A stretch of DNA of 64,000 nucleotides, from the NCBI GenBank assembly GCA_018242725.1, contig JAFEBI010000011.1, positions 1-64,000 of the forward strand. The letters run 5' to 3'. The notes beneath the pieces are model-generated. The model was not told where the DNA came from, did not search any database, and saw only the letters and a list, made by a program, of their open reading frames with translations. The first letter of the stretch is position 1, and the number at the start of each line of letters is the position of its first letter. Source of the stretch: Nitrospira sp. (GTDB lineage Bacteria > Nitrospirota > Nitrospiria > Nitrospirales > Nitrospiraceae). Shown here piece by piece: positions 37,901 through 46,200 of the stretch. A program made the position numbers and the translations under genes.

Positions 37901-38270
37901 GCAGCAGCAGGAAGCTGAGGCTAAGACAGCTCCTTCCACGACAGGACAGTCAGAAGCAGAAGCCGCCGGCGGACCGAACACGGGAGGGGCAGGAACAGGC
38001 AAAGGCACTGCTCCGACGCCCAAAGGTTCACGTGCGCCAAAACGTTTTCATGGAAGCGTCAGTCTTGACCCAACCCGCGTAGGTCGCGATGCTGGGCGAA
38101 TCGCCGATGAAGTAATCTCACACCTTGTGGGGTTGATGGGTTCTGATGTGAAGGTGACGTTAGAGATCGACGCCGAAATTCCAAACGGAGCACCGGACAA
38201 CATCGTTCGAACCGTGACCGAAAACAGCCGAACGTTGAAGTTCTCGAGCCAGGGATTTGAAGAGGAATAG
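34905..38270 (+). CDS. DUF499 AAA ATPase with N-terminal HEPN-like domain
   Basis: 1121-residue ATPase, the last gene of the defence operon. The N-terminal ~120 residues (ITNHERVGKALEFLKDGLQP, and RDVRNKWAHQNPFSGDDTYR with an R-x4-H-like core) resemble the Swt1-type HEPN domain. The DUF499 ATPase has Walker A in QTNFGGGKTHSML (247-258) and Walker B in CLILIDEWVAYAR (near 366). The C-terminal region has a Gly/Ala/Pro-rich linker (about 1005-1045) and a final DUF499-associated domain. It probably powers assembly or DNA translocation with the DUF1156 methylase, a conserved neighbour. Confidence 0.9.
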   Translation: MAITNHERVGKALEFLKDGLQPFVEREMKAQHAQLWFEQVKASVRETQSNLFGTEDKPRWDVAALLAVMWNQWQLVFRKTLGQAERSLVSELRDVRNKWAHQNPFSGDDTYRALDSVARLMTAVSSSQADDVEKMKMELLRVRFDEQVRTEKRKSVGTAIESQATGGLTPWREVVNPHKDVASGRYQQAEFAADLWQVHIGEGSDEYRKPVEFFRRTYLTHSLKKLLVGAVQRLAGTGGDPVVQLQTNFGGGKTHSMLALYHLVSGTPPSELLGVDAVIKEAGASKMPAVKRVVLVGNRISPGNPVVKSDGTVVRTLWGELAWQLGFAAGGVKEAKRTFKRVQADDERATSPGDVLRELFNEYGPCLILIDEWVAYARQLHDQSDLPAGGFETQFTFAQVLTESAKLAKNCLLVISLPASDTTASPHTQADDVEVGGQRGREALNRLQNVVGRVESSWRPASAEEGFEIVRRRLFEPLVEKSQYVGRDTVAKAFFDLYSTQAAEFPPECRESDYEKRLKAAYPIHPEIFDRLYTDWSTLVKFQRTRGVLRLMASVIHSLWEKVDRNPLILPSNIPIDDPRVQFELTRYLSDNWVPVIEKDVDGPSALPLRLDSDVPNLGKYAAGRRVARTIYLGSAPTATAANRGIEDRRVKLGCVMPGESPNIFGDALRRLSSAATYLYQDGARYWYSTQPTVTKLAEDRAEQLKRNSDKVAQELDRRLREDLRKTGDFVRVHPMPESGQDVPDDLDARLVVLSIDHPHSKQPGNPAEVAAKAILDSRGNTPRLFRNTLVFLAADQVRLQDLDEAVRRYLAWDAILAEKVSLNLDPHQVKQAETQLAAADGVVSARIPETYQWLLVPGQANPQAPVEWQVIRLSGSDALAVRACKKLGKDGLLNIYGPTVLRLEMDRIPLWRGKNHVPVRQLVEDFARYLYLPRLQNPDVLLESIRSGLGLLLWHQESFAYADSFDEAAGRYRGLRCGQPVLITSTDPGLLVRPEVAVQQQEAEAKTAPSTTGQSEAEAAGGPNTGGAGTGKGTAPTPKGSRAPKRFHGSVSLDPTRVGRDAGRIADEVISHLVGLMGSDVKVTLEIDAEIPNGAPDNIVRTVTENSRTLKFSSQGFEEE

Positions 38271-38346
38271 GCGCAACAGAGGGAAGGTCGAGCTGTTCCA
38301 GTCCTGCGCGTAATGCTTGCACAGGGCTCTTGTGGGGTAGTAACCT

Positions 38347-38802
38347 ATGTTGGGGAGAGATCCGTCGCAGGAGGGCCAAATACCACTGCTTCTCCTCATG
38401 TTCGTTCTAGTCCCTCTTTCTGTCTCTGCTAAAGAACTTGGAGAGCTGAGCGCGAATCCTTACGAGCAGAACTCGACGGCCAATCCGTACGGGGCGGGGA
38501 GTCCTTTTGCGCCGAACGGAATCAACAATCGCTATAGCCCGTACGGCAGTCCCTTCAGCAATCAATCCGCGACAAATCCTTTCGCGACGGACGCGCCACG
38601 ACTCTACGACCAGCGAGGAAATTACCGCGGCAAGTTGAGCGCCAACCCGTACGATCTTGATTCAACCAACAACCCTTACGGCCGGTACGGGTCTCGGTTT
38701 TTGCCCGACTCCATCAACAACCCGCACGGCGCAGGCAGTCCCTATCGCTCCCATAGCCCCACCAATCCCTACGGCCACGGCTTGAGAATCGGAGGACAGT
38801 GA
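38347..38802 (+). CDS. Secreted NPYG-repeat protein
   Basis: 151 residues. A hydrophobic N-terminal segment ends near VSAKELG, a probable signal peptide cleavage. The rest is built of degenerate units such as LSANPYEQNSTANPYGAGSP and LSANPYDLDSTNNPYGRYGS, with NPYG or NPFA recurring about every 12-15 residues. The pattern is common in proteobacterial hypothetical proteins, but its role is unknown. It follows the DUF499 gene by 76 bases on the same strand and may be a passenger and not part of the defence operon. Confidence 0.65.
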   Translation: MLGRDPSQEGQIPLLLLMFVLVPLSVSAKELGELSANPYEQNSTANPYGAGSPFAPNGINNRYSPYGSPFSNQSATNPFATDAPRLYDQRGNYRGKLSANPYDLDSTNNPYGRYGSRFLPDSINNPHGAGSPYRSHSPTNPYGHGLRIGGQ

Positions 38803-38906
38803 AAGGTCCGGTTATCCATCTGCTGCAACACGCTGCGAGGTGGGAACATCAAAGCGACAATCAGAACCAACCCGTCCGTCCTATGCTACAATATAATGTA
38901 TCCTTC

Positions 38907-39506
38907 TTAATTATAGTAATCAGTATTCCGATATAAAATTATTTCGCCCTTTGTGTCACGGTTGGTGAAATAGTTTCCAGCCAATTGACCCCTGTCCATT
39001 CTTTTGAAAAGAAGTATTGCGGCACCTTCGTGTCTTGGATTTGTAGTAAGTTGGGAGTCCCTAGGCGTATTTCTATAAATATAGAAAAGTTTTTGTATTC
39101 CAGAATCTACATCCCTTCCTGCATGTACGGCCAATGTTTCAGATTCAGACTCATCGCTACTCAAGTATACATTTATCCTTAGAAGATTCTGTCTGATTCT
39201 TGCTACAACAGGTTTCGTGCCAGCTTTGCCGTTCCAACACCACCTTATCTCGCCTGACCAGGTTCCATTAAGATCAGGGAAGTACCAGTGTCCGAGTACT
39301 GGCATAGAGCTCCAGATCTTACGCCAAACGATTGTCATAATTACTACGAAGACAATTTCTCCTATTGTTATTGCTTGGATCACTGTACTCACGATAGTGG
39401 CGACAGTTGCATTGCTATTAACGTGAAATTGGATTACCAAAGCGATTGTCGTGATAACAATTGCAGTAATTGCAATAAGTTTATAGATGGGTAATAAATG
39501 GAGCAT
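38907..39506 (-). CDS. cap15: Cap15-like CBASS membrane effector
   Basis: 199 residues. Two N-terminal membrane helices (about 6-28 and 38-62) are followed by a lipocalin-like beta barrel. Barrel landmarks are FPDLNGTWSGEIRW, VVARIRQNLLRINVYLSSDE, KLFYIYRNTPR and LAGNYFTNRDTKGEIILYR. This is the architecture of Cap15, which binds a cyclic dinucleotide and disrupts the inner membrane to abort infection. ATG 39506 is the likely start; the preceding TTG is less likely, and the ribosome site is weak. It reads away from the DAC-like gene and lies beyond it from the CD-NTase, so it has its own promoter. The gene is AT-rich compared with the ICE backbone. Confidence 0.8.
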   Translation of the reverse strand: MLHLLPIYKLIAITAIVITTIALVIQFHVNSNATVATIVSTVIQAITIGEIVFVVIMTIVWRKIWSSMPVLGHWYFPDLNGTWSGEIRWCWNGKAGTKPVVARIRQNLLRINVYLSSDESESETLAVHAGRDVDSGIQKLFYIYRNTPRDSQLTTNPRHEGAAILLFKRMDRGQLAGNYFTNRDTKGEIILYRNTDYYN

Positions 39507-39537
39507 CAAGCAAATCTACGGAATTCAGGTGAAAGAA

Positions 39538-39990
39538 ATGGCTGACGCCCAGATAGAGCTTATAATCACAAAATTAGCTTCAGCCCTTCCAACATCAGGA
39601 ACTTTGATATTGGTTTTCTATCTAACCAACAAATGTTCTGCGTATTACACTTCGATGTCGCGGACCCCGGAACCACCAGTTGGAATACCATTCGACGCTG
39701 CATTTCCAGAACTATTCCTTCAAGTCACAAGGGCTAATCCGTCTCTGCTTGATGGGGCGATCTTAGTAGAACTTGGACATTGTTCCAAAGAGCTCCCTAA
39801 AGTTACTGCCTGGTCGTGCAGGCTATTACCTCCGCCGAATGATTCACTTAATAAAAAGTTCAATAGAGGCTCGGCATACAACTCAGCCATGGACTTTTCA
39901 GTTTTGGAGGGAGTTGAGGTTGCATATTTGCTTAATGACAATGGCATCATACGTGTAAGAAAGGGCTCTGAAACAGATTTATCCCACTAA
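39538..39990 (+). CDS. DisA_N (diadenylate cyclase)-like fold protein in CBASS locus
   Basis: 150-residue protein with no firm assignment. The order of motifs matches the DisA_N/DAC fold. LDGAILVELGH (71-81) matches the DGA motif, VTAWSCRLLPPPND (89-102) fits the strand before the active-site loop, and RGSAYNSAMDFSVLEG (110-125) sits where cyclases have GTRHRAA. VEVAYLLNDNGIIRVRKG (126-143) matches the last two strands. The DGA triplet is present but the RHR triad is missing, so it more likely senses a nucleotide than makes one. ATG 39538 with GGTGAAAG upstream is preferred to ATG 39487. It is divergent from cap15 and convergent with capV. Confidence 0.6.
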   Translation: MADAQIELIITKLASALPTSGTLILVFYLTNKCSAYYTSMSRTPEPPVGIPFDAAFPELFLQVTRANPSLLDGAILVELGHCSKELPKVTAWSCRLLPPPNDSLNKKFNRGSAYNSAMDFSVLEGVEVAYLLNDNGIIRVRKGSETDLSH

Positions 39991-40003
39991 CGCTAAAACT
40001 TCA

Positions 40004-41080
40004 TTAATGATCGGAAAAAGCGGGGAATGGATGAAATCGTAGGACCTTCGATGAAAAGAATTTCTGCCTCACACCCTCGAAGCTTTCGATTGCTTGTTGC
40101 CTGCCAATATGTAGAAGGGATTTGAGTGAGTTGACGGAGTCTAAATCCCATGACTCAGGAGGAAGATCAAAGTCAATTCGCATATATCGATCTTCCAGAA
40201 AATATTTTGTTTTAAAATGTTCTCCTTGAGACTGAGCGAAAGCAACCGTATTCATGATACGCGGGCCCCACCAAGCTATGCCCGGTTTGTCACTATCGGG
40301 CTCAACGAATAATCGTGGCTTCCCAGTGCCTATGGATAATATCGAAATGTCGGCAGGTGTGAAGATAGGATCAATAGCCTCCCTTTTACATACCATGCCA
40401 ATTTTCATGGCCTCTGCATACGCTACCGTACTTGGATTATTGACCCAAAGTCCTCCATCGACATAAGCACTTCCTGGAGATATTTCGGCATGGGGAAAAT
40501 AAGTCGGTGCAGCTGTTGCCGCCAGTGCAACGTCGACGGCCTTCAAATATCGATCCCGAATTAGGTTCGGGAGATGTGGGGTTTTGAAAGCGATCACTTT
40601 TCCAGCAATGAGATCGACCGAGGGAATCACAATTCTACAAGCAACTATATCGGCGAGAGTTTTATCACTCATTACCTCCGTTAGGGCACGCTTAATTCCC
40701 GCGCTTGAATACTTCGATTGTAAAAGACAATCCAGATCAAAACTCGTTGGAAGCTTATGCTTGAGCAAACTAAATAGAAGCCTTTCCCATATGGAGGCAT
40801 CTATGGGCTTTTGTCTTGTAAAAATTTCATGTCCGTACTTCTCATAGAAGAGTCGTATATCTTCAGCTGATTTACCTAGTGCAAGACCTAAAGCAATAAT
40901 CCCCCCTGTCGATGTGCCTGCAATGAGATCAAAATAATTCGTAAGAGGGCTACCTATTTGTTTTTCGAACTCGGCTAAGCAAGCAGCAGTAAATGCTCCT
41001 CTAATGCCTCCACCGTCGAGAGATAATATGCGGAACCTGTAATTGGAATGATTATCCGGGGAAGCTTGGTCCGAGTGCAT
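40004..41080 (-). CDS. capV: CapV-type patatin phospholipase (CBASS effector)
   Basis: 358 residues. The oxyanion loop is LDGGGIRGAF (21-30), the nucleophile Ser57 is in GTSTGGII (55-62), and the catalytic Asp208 is in YVDGGLW, so the dyad is complete. In CBASS a cyclic nucleotide activates CapV to degrade membrane phospholipids. The start overlaps the 3' end of the CD-NTase gene by 29 bases, confirming one operon. The closing sequence is short, without extra membrane domains. It is AT-rich like its partners. Confidence 0.9.
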   Translation of the reverse strand: MHSDQASPDNHSNYRFRILSLDGGGIRGAFTAACLAEFEKQIGSPLTNYFDLIAGTSTGGIIALGLALGKSAEDIRLFYEKYGHEIFTRQKPIDASIWERLLFSLLKHKLPTSFDLDCLLQSKYSSAGIKRALTEVMSDKTLADIVACRIVIPSVDLIAGKVIAFKTPHLPNLIRDRYLKAVDVALAATAAPTYFPHAEISPGSAYVDGGLWVNNPSTVAYAEAMKIGMVCKREAIDPIFTPADISILSIGTGKPRLFVEPDSDKPGIAWWGPRIMNTVAFAQSQGEHFKTKYFLEDRYMRIDFDLPPESWDLDSVNSLKSLLHIGRQQAIESFEGVRQKFFSSKVLRFHPFPAFSDH

Positions 41081-42014
41081 TTTTATAGTGACGAATAGAT
41101 TCTTGTTCAGAATGTGTCTCGGAAATGGCAGAGTGCAAGTGATGGATCGTTGTCTTGAGCCTATTCATAAAGTCGTTGAGATGATGTGTCTTCCATTCGC
41201 CTCCCAAGTCTTCAGTGGGGATTGTTGGGTTAATGAAAGCTGAGCCTGTTGCGCTAATAAGGCAGCTATAAGTTATTCGAAGCATATCGAAAAGATAGGT
41301 GACATCGTTCTGAAAATTCTTGAAAAGAGGTGTGTCCAGAGGGGGTTGGTAGGTTGTAATCGTTGGATCATGTTTTCCAAGGAATGTTAGCAGCAATAAG
41401 CTGGATATAGCATCGCTATCGGTAAAGAAATGATCGCGCCAACGTTTCATTATCCTTACACATCGGACAAACCGCCCATTTCCACTGGAATCATTTCCCC
41501 CCGCTCTTAAATCAATCGCTTTAACCCAAGCGGCAAGACCTTTTGGGTCATTTGGTTTCCACATCGCTAAATCTCGCGCTGGTACTGCATATGGACTATG
41601 CGGTTGCAGATCAGTCGCGGAGGGGATTATGTCTACATGGAAATCTCCAGCGTAATCTATCCGAGCGCATCGAGGTTTCTGTTCAAGCCGCTCTCTGTAG
41701 AACGCATTGGTGTTTAGTCGAGACAAGAACCAAGTATAAATGTCTTTTGGGCTGGGAGTTGGTTGGTTAAATTTAGACAGCGAGAATCCGTATACAACGT
41801 CTACATCAAATTCATCTCTGCTGAGAGGTTTGATGCAGGTTTTGGTTGCAACTGACCCTTGTAAAAATGGTGGCTCACTCATGGCGGCGGATAATTGGTC
41901 ATCATTCTCACAAAAGGATCTAAAAGCAGAAAGAGCAGAGTCTATTCGCCCTTGGCGCGTTGGGTCTAATCTAATACTGGCATCAAAGTGTACAAAACGT
42001 GCATCGCAAAACAT
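41052..42014 (-). CDS. CD-NTase (SMODS cyclic nucleotide synthase)
   Basis: 320-residue cGAS/DncV-like nucleotidyltransferase that makes the CBASS second messenger on phage infection. The active site is GSVATKT (53-59) and DEFDVDVV (67-74), with a third acid in GDFHVDIIPS. Helical and C-terminal regions are full length. The open frame extends to 42311 but crosses an IS3 remnant; ATG 42014 is the first start inside clean CD-NTase sequence. No Cap2/Cap3 ubiquitin-like or HORMA/TRIP13 genes are present, so this is the minimal (type I) form. It is operonic with capV. Confidence 0.88.
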   Translation of the reverse strand: MFCDARFVHFDASIRLDPTRQGRIDSALSAFRSFCENDDQLSAAMSEPPFLQGSVATKTCIKPLSRDEFDVDVVYGFSLSKFNQPTPSPKDIYTWFLSRLNTNAFYRERLEQKPRCARIDYAGDFHVDIIPSATDLQPHSPYAVPARDLAMWKPNDPKGLAAWVKAIDLRAGGNDSSGNGRFVRCVRIMKRWRDHFFTDSDAISSLLLLTFLGKHDPTITTYQPPLDTPLFKNFQNDVTYLFDMLRITYSCLISATGSAFINPTIPTEDLGGEWKTHHLNDFMNRLKTTIHHLHSAISETHSEQESIRHYKNALGPSFPG

Positions 42015-42093
42015 GGCTGGACCTATAAGCGTTAATTTCGAGGAGCATATACATTTGCACTTAATAGCGCAACATTGTAGTGCTCGTTTGGAA

Positions 42094-42290
42094 TTAAGCC
42101 ACGTGAGGTGATTGTTGTGCGCGGTATTGAACCGGGCTTCGGTACCCGAGCGCCTGATTGGGCCACTCGTAGTTGTACCACTGCACACAGTCCCGTATAA
42201 TCCGTCGCTCTTTCTCAAACGTCTGTAAAATGTCTTGCCAGACGTATTCTTCCTCGTGACTGCGGTTGTTTGAAACGCCAGGCTTCCTGT
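42094..42290 (-). pseudogene. IS3-family transposase 3' remnant
   Basis: On the minus strand the frame reads EEEYVWQDILQTFEKERR, then RDCVQWYNYEWPNQALGY and RSPVQYRAQQSPHVA before TAA at 42094-42096. This is the C-terminal end of an IS3-type integrase-core transposase (the YN-x-E-x-P-x-QALGY signature). The rest of the transposase and both inverted repeats are missing. It lies between the CBASS operon and the SOS operon and probably marks how one of them arrived. Confidence 0.75.
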
Positions 42291-42323
42291 AGAGCGCACA
42301 GCCTTGATCACTTTAGATAAAAA

Positions 42324-43232
42324 TCAAAACGTATTGCTGTTGTTTAGCTGTAGAGCGAGCATCAATGCCTGAATTGTGAGTGGCGCATTCCCTTCTGACC
42401 GGTTATTCACGATCACATAAGCTCGTCGCTTTTCTTCCATCGCGTTTTTAATTAGATCAATAGTGTCACGCCTCATTTCTGGAAGCTCCTCCACTATCTT
42501 CGTGTAGGGCTCTGCTCGTTTCTTTGCAGCTTCATACGACATTTTCAATGGTGTGAGCAGTCGCAAGACGGTGAACGGTGCAGTGAATTGCTCCATGCGT
42601 TGATGCTGTTCATTCAATGGCGGCATGTAGGACCAGTGATTGTAGACGTGGGCCGCTCCATGCCGCTCCAATACCTGTCGATACTCTGCGCCGACCAGTC
42701 CGGCGTTCCGAATCTCGACGGCGTACATGAAGTCTTTCGGCAGTTGGCTGAAAAAGTTATCAAGCCGCGAACAGAACTCCTCGCTCGACATACCATGGCG
42801 CTGGAATTCGAAGAGAAAGGGCCCCGCGTGCGGCTCGAACTTGGCTTCACGGTACGGTTTAAGCACCAATTCGTTAAAAAGCTTCGCGTCCAGGAAGTTA
42901 GGATTGGCCTGTCCGGCTTTGGGCCCGTAACGCGGTTGCATCGCGTAGCTTGGGATGGTGATTTCCTCCCAAACCTTAAAGCACATGTGAAAATCTTCGG
43001 GTATTTGGTTGAGGTAGGTTGCAAGCTGGTTCGGGGTTGGAGGCCGGTAGAAGGTCGCATCATTGCCGACCGTGCGAAAGCATGGCTCGCCGTTATACAG
43101 ATATTGGCAGTACTCGCCTAGACATTCCTTCGCAAACTTCGTCTTGGCGTATTGCTTCAGGTAAATCTGCCCCTGCCAGCCTTCATAAGTCCAGGTAGAT
43201 GTGCCAAATCGAATGAGAGGTGAAAGTGGCAT
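42324..43232 (-). CDS. DUF72 domain protein
   Basis: 302 residues. The DUF72 TIM-barrel landmarks are present: IRFGTSTWTYEGWQGQIY near the start, VGNDATFYRPPTPNQLATYL, FKVWEEIT, FLFEFQRHG, MYAVEIRNAG and AYVIVNNRSEGNAPLTI. No activity is established for the family; a nuclease or repair link has been suggested from context. Here it is the last gene of the LexA-ImuB-DnaE2 operon, 17 bases after dnaE2, which supports a DNA-damage role. Confidence 0.88.
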   Translation of the reverse strand: MPLSPLIRFGTSTWTYEGWQGQIYLKQYAKTKFAKECLGEYCQYLYNGEPCFRTVGNDATFYRPPTPNQLATYLNQIPEDFHMCFKVWEEITIPSYAMQPRYGPKAGQANPNFLDAKLFNELVLKPYREAKFEPHAGPFLFEFQRHGMSSEEFCSRLDNFFSQLPKDFMYAVEIRNAGLVGAEYRQVLERHGAAHVYNHWSYMPPLNEQHQRMEQFTAPFTVLRLLTPLKMSYEAAKKRAEPYTKIVEELPEMRRDTIDLIKNAMEEKRRAYVIVNNRSEGNAPLTIQALMLALQLNNSNTF

Positions 43233-43249
43233 AGCGAAAGAGTGTAAGG

Positions 43250-46200
43250 CTAGGCGTTCATTTCCTCAAGAGCCTCGCTCGGTGCCTGGATTTCAGCGGA
43301 GTTCAGGAGCCTGAGCGTTCGCACGGTGACTGTCACCGCCGAGAACTGCTCTTCCACGAGACCGGTCAGTATATAGCCCTGATTCGGAGCCAAGAGATGG
43401 CAGTATTGCCGGTAGGTCTGAGGAAAGACGGTCGCATCGTACATTCCGGTCTGATCCTCCAAGGTCATGAACTCCATTGGATCACCTTTCTTGGTGGAGA
43501 CGATCTTCTCAGTGAGAAGCCAGCCGATGAGCGTTACTTCTTTGCCAATGTACAGGGCTAGGTCCTTTGCCAAAACGTAGCGAGTGTCTTTGTATGCCTC
43601 GTGAAATACGTCGAGGGGATGACATTGTAGCGGAAATCCAAAGAGCGTCAGCTCGTGCGCGAGAGATTTCTGGAACGAGTAGGCTTCTGGAATAGGCACA
43701 TAGCTCGGCGGGGTCGAGGCCTGTGACGCCAAGAGCCGCCAGAGCAAGGCTGGCCTCGTAAGTTCACCGGCGATGGAATCCAAACATCCTGCTTTGATAA
43801 GGAGCTTGGCCTGTGCAACGTCTGGACGTACTCGTGTCAGAAAATCCGAGAGCGACTTATACGGCCCATTGGTTTCCCGTTCGGCGACGAGCTGCTTCAC
43901 CATTTCTTGCTGAAGTCCTTTGATCTGCATGAAGCCGACACGAACCGTGTTGCTTGATCCGCTGTAGACCCAGGAACTTTCGTTAATGTCTGGCGGGAGA
44001 ATCGTTAAGCCCATTCGTCTCCCTTCAGACAGGTAGGCAAAGGCGGAATAATATCCGCCCTGATTACTCACGACGGCAGCAATAAATTCGGCTGGATAGT
44101 GTGCCCGAAGATAGGCGGACTTGAACGAGACTTGCGCATAGCTCGCCGAATGCGGCTTGCAGAAGCTATAGCCGGCGAAGCTCATAATCATCGCCCAAAT
44201 GGCATCGATGACAGGGAGTTCCACGCCACGGGCTAACGCGCCCTCATAGAACTGGCGGCAGTAGTCTCGAAGTTGCCGTGCCTTATGCTTCTTGCTCAAG
44301 ACCTTTCTGAGCTGATCGCCATCTTGGACGGAAAACCCTCCCAACGCCACAGAGACCTTCATCACGTCCTCCTGATAGACCATGATCCCATGCGTTTCGG
44401 CCAGCGCTTCATCAAGTAACGGATGAGGTGATGTATACCGTTTGCCATGCGCCCGCCGCACGAATTCCTCGGTAAAGGTATTCGCCGCCGGACGAATGAG
44501 TGAGGAGACGACCACCAAATATTCAAAGACATCAGCCGCCGCTCGCCTGTCCGTCGGCATCCCGGCCCAGAGTTTTTTGAGGAGAAGCCGTGTTGCAGGA
44601 GATTCAACATAGAAGCAGCCCATGGTCTCTCCTAGCCGGATCAGTTCGTTGGTTTTTGGATCGCTGAGCGGGTCCCATGTGGCGTAGTCGATGATCTGTC
44701 CTGTGTTTCGTGTGATTGCGGCCAACGCATCGCGAATGACCGCCAGCGACCGGTTACCTAATAAATCAATCTTCACCAGTCCTGCGTCCTCAGTCTGGTC
44801 TTTCTCCCACTGGATCACCGGCAGACCGGAGGCCGAGATTTCCACCGGCACGTAGCGCCGGATTTCATCCGGCACCAGCACCACGCCGCCCGGATGAAGC
44901 CCGAGGTTGCGGAAATGCCCTTCAAGCTGCACTGACCAGTAGAGGATGTCCGGCCACGGAGACCTGAGCCGCAAGGCTGAACAGACTTCTCTCGCCCAAC
45001 TCTTGACGTTGATGTCCGAGTGGACCTCAACAAAATCCGCTCGTCGATGAAGGAGGTTCAAGGCCTTCTTAATCTCACCAGCAGGAAGCCCGTGCACTTT
45101 CGCCAGCTCGCGGAGGGCCGCCCGCGTGGCGAGCGTGTTCTGATTGGCCACCATGGCGGCTTGCTGATGCCCGTAATGCTTGAAGACCCATTCGAGAATG
45201 GCCGGACGTTCATCCCAGGGAAAATCAATATCGATGTCCGGGGGATCATGCCGGCCAGGATTGAGGAACCGTTCAAACATCAGATGATGCTTGATCGGAT
45301 CGACATGTGTGATGCCGAGGCAGTACGAGACAATCGAGGCCGCCGCTGAGCCACGCCCACAGGTTCGTGGCGCTTGCCGGACGATTTCATCAACGACGAG
45401 AAAATAGTCGGCGTACCCCTTCTCGCGAATAACGGTGAGTTCCATTTCAATTCGCTCTGTCACAGGAGCAGACAACGTGCCATAGCGCCAACAGGCTCCT
45501 TCATAGGTCTTGCCGCGCAACGCCTCGAAGGCGGAGCTAGATGACAGTTGCCGGAAGGAAGGAAAGATCGTCTGCTTGAAGTCCCAACCCGTATGGCAGG
45601 AATGGGCGATCCTTTGTGTGTTGAGTAAGGCTTCCGGGACGTGAGGGAACGCGCGTGCTATCTGAGTTTCCGGCATGAGCCACTGTGAGGAAGCACAGCA
45701 CTGCTCCGCTTTCAAACGGGACAGCGTGGTGTTCTCGGCGATGGCACGTAAGAGCCGATGCACCTGATAGTCAGACGGCATCAGGAAATGCGCTCGCGTG
45801 GTTGCAACCGGCGGAAGTTTGTGAGCACGGCTAAAAGCGACCGCTTCAGCCAGCGCTGGGCCCGTTGTGAGTTCGACATAGAGGTCGTCCTTCGAATCCT
45901 TCTGCCACTCGCTCAGGGCGCGTTGTGCATCCGATAGGATGACAAGCCCCGCGCGATGCTGCGCAACGGTCTTGATGAAATTGAACGACTCATCACAATG
46001 CCGAGCGGAAAGAATCCGGCAGAGATTGCCATAGCCGGATGGTGTTTTCGCTAGCAGGACCGCTCGGTGCGGACCATGGACCAGTTCGGCTCCCAGGATC
46101 GGTTTCAGCCCCCCTTCCCGAGCGACTCCAAGAAAATGAATGGCCCCATAGAGGCCGTTCGTATCCGTCAGGCCGAGATACTCTGCTCCTTGTTTTCGCG

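Noticed and set aside
26147-38270. DISARM system
   Set aside because: A SNF2-type helicase and a methylase are present, but no DUF1998 (DrmB) or PLD (DrmC) gene; DUF1156 plus DUF499 fits the helicase-methylase-ATPase type better.
42015-42311. N-terminal extension of the CD-NTase frame
   Set aside because: It runs through an IS3 transposase remnant that reads sensibly in a different frame; ATG 42014 gives a normal-length CD-NTase.
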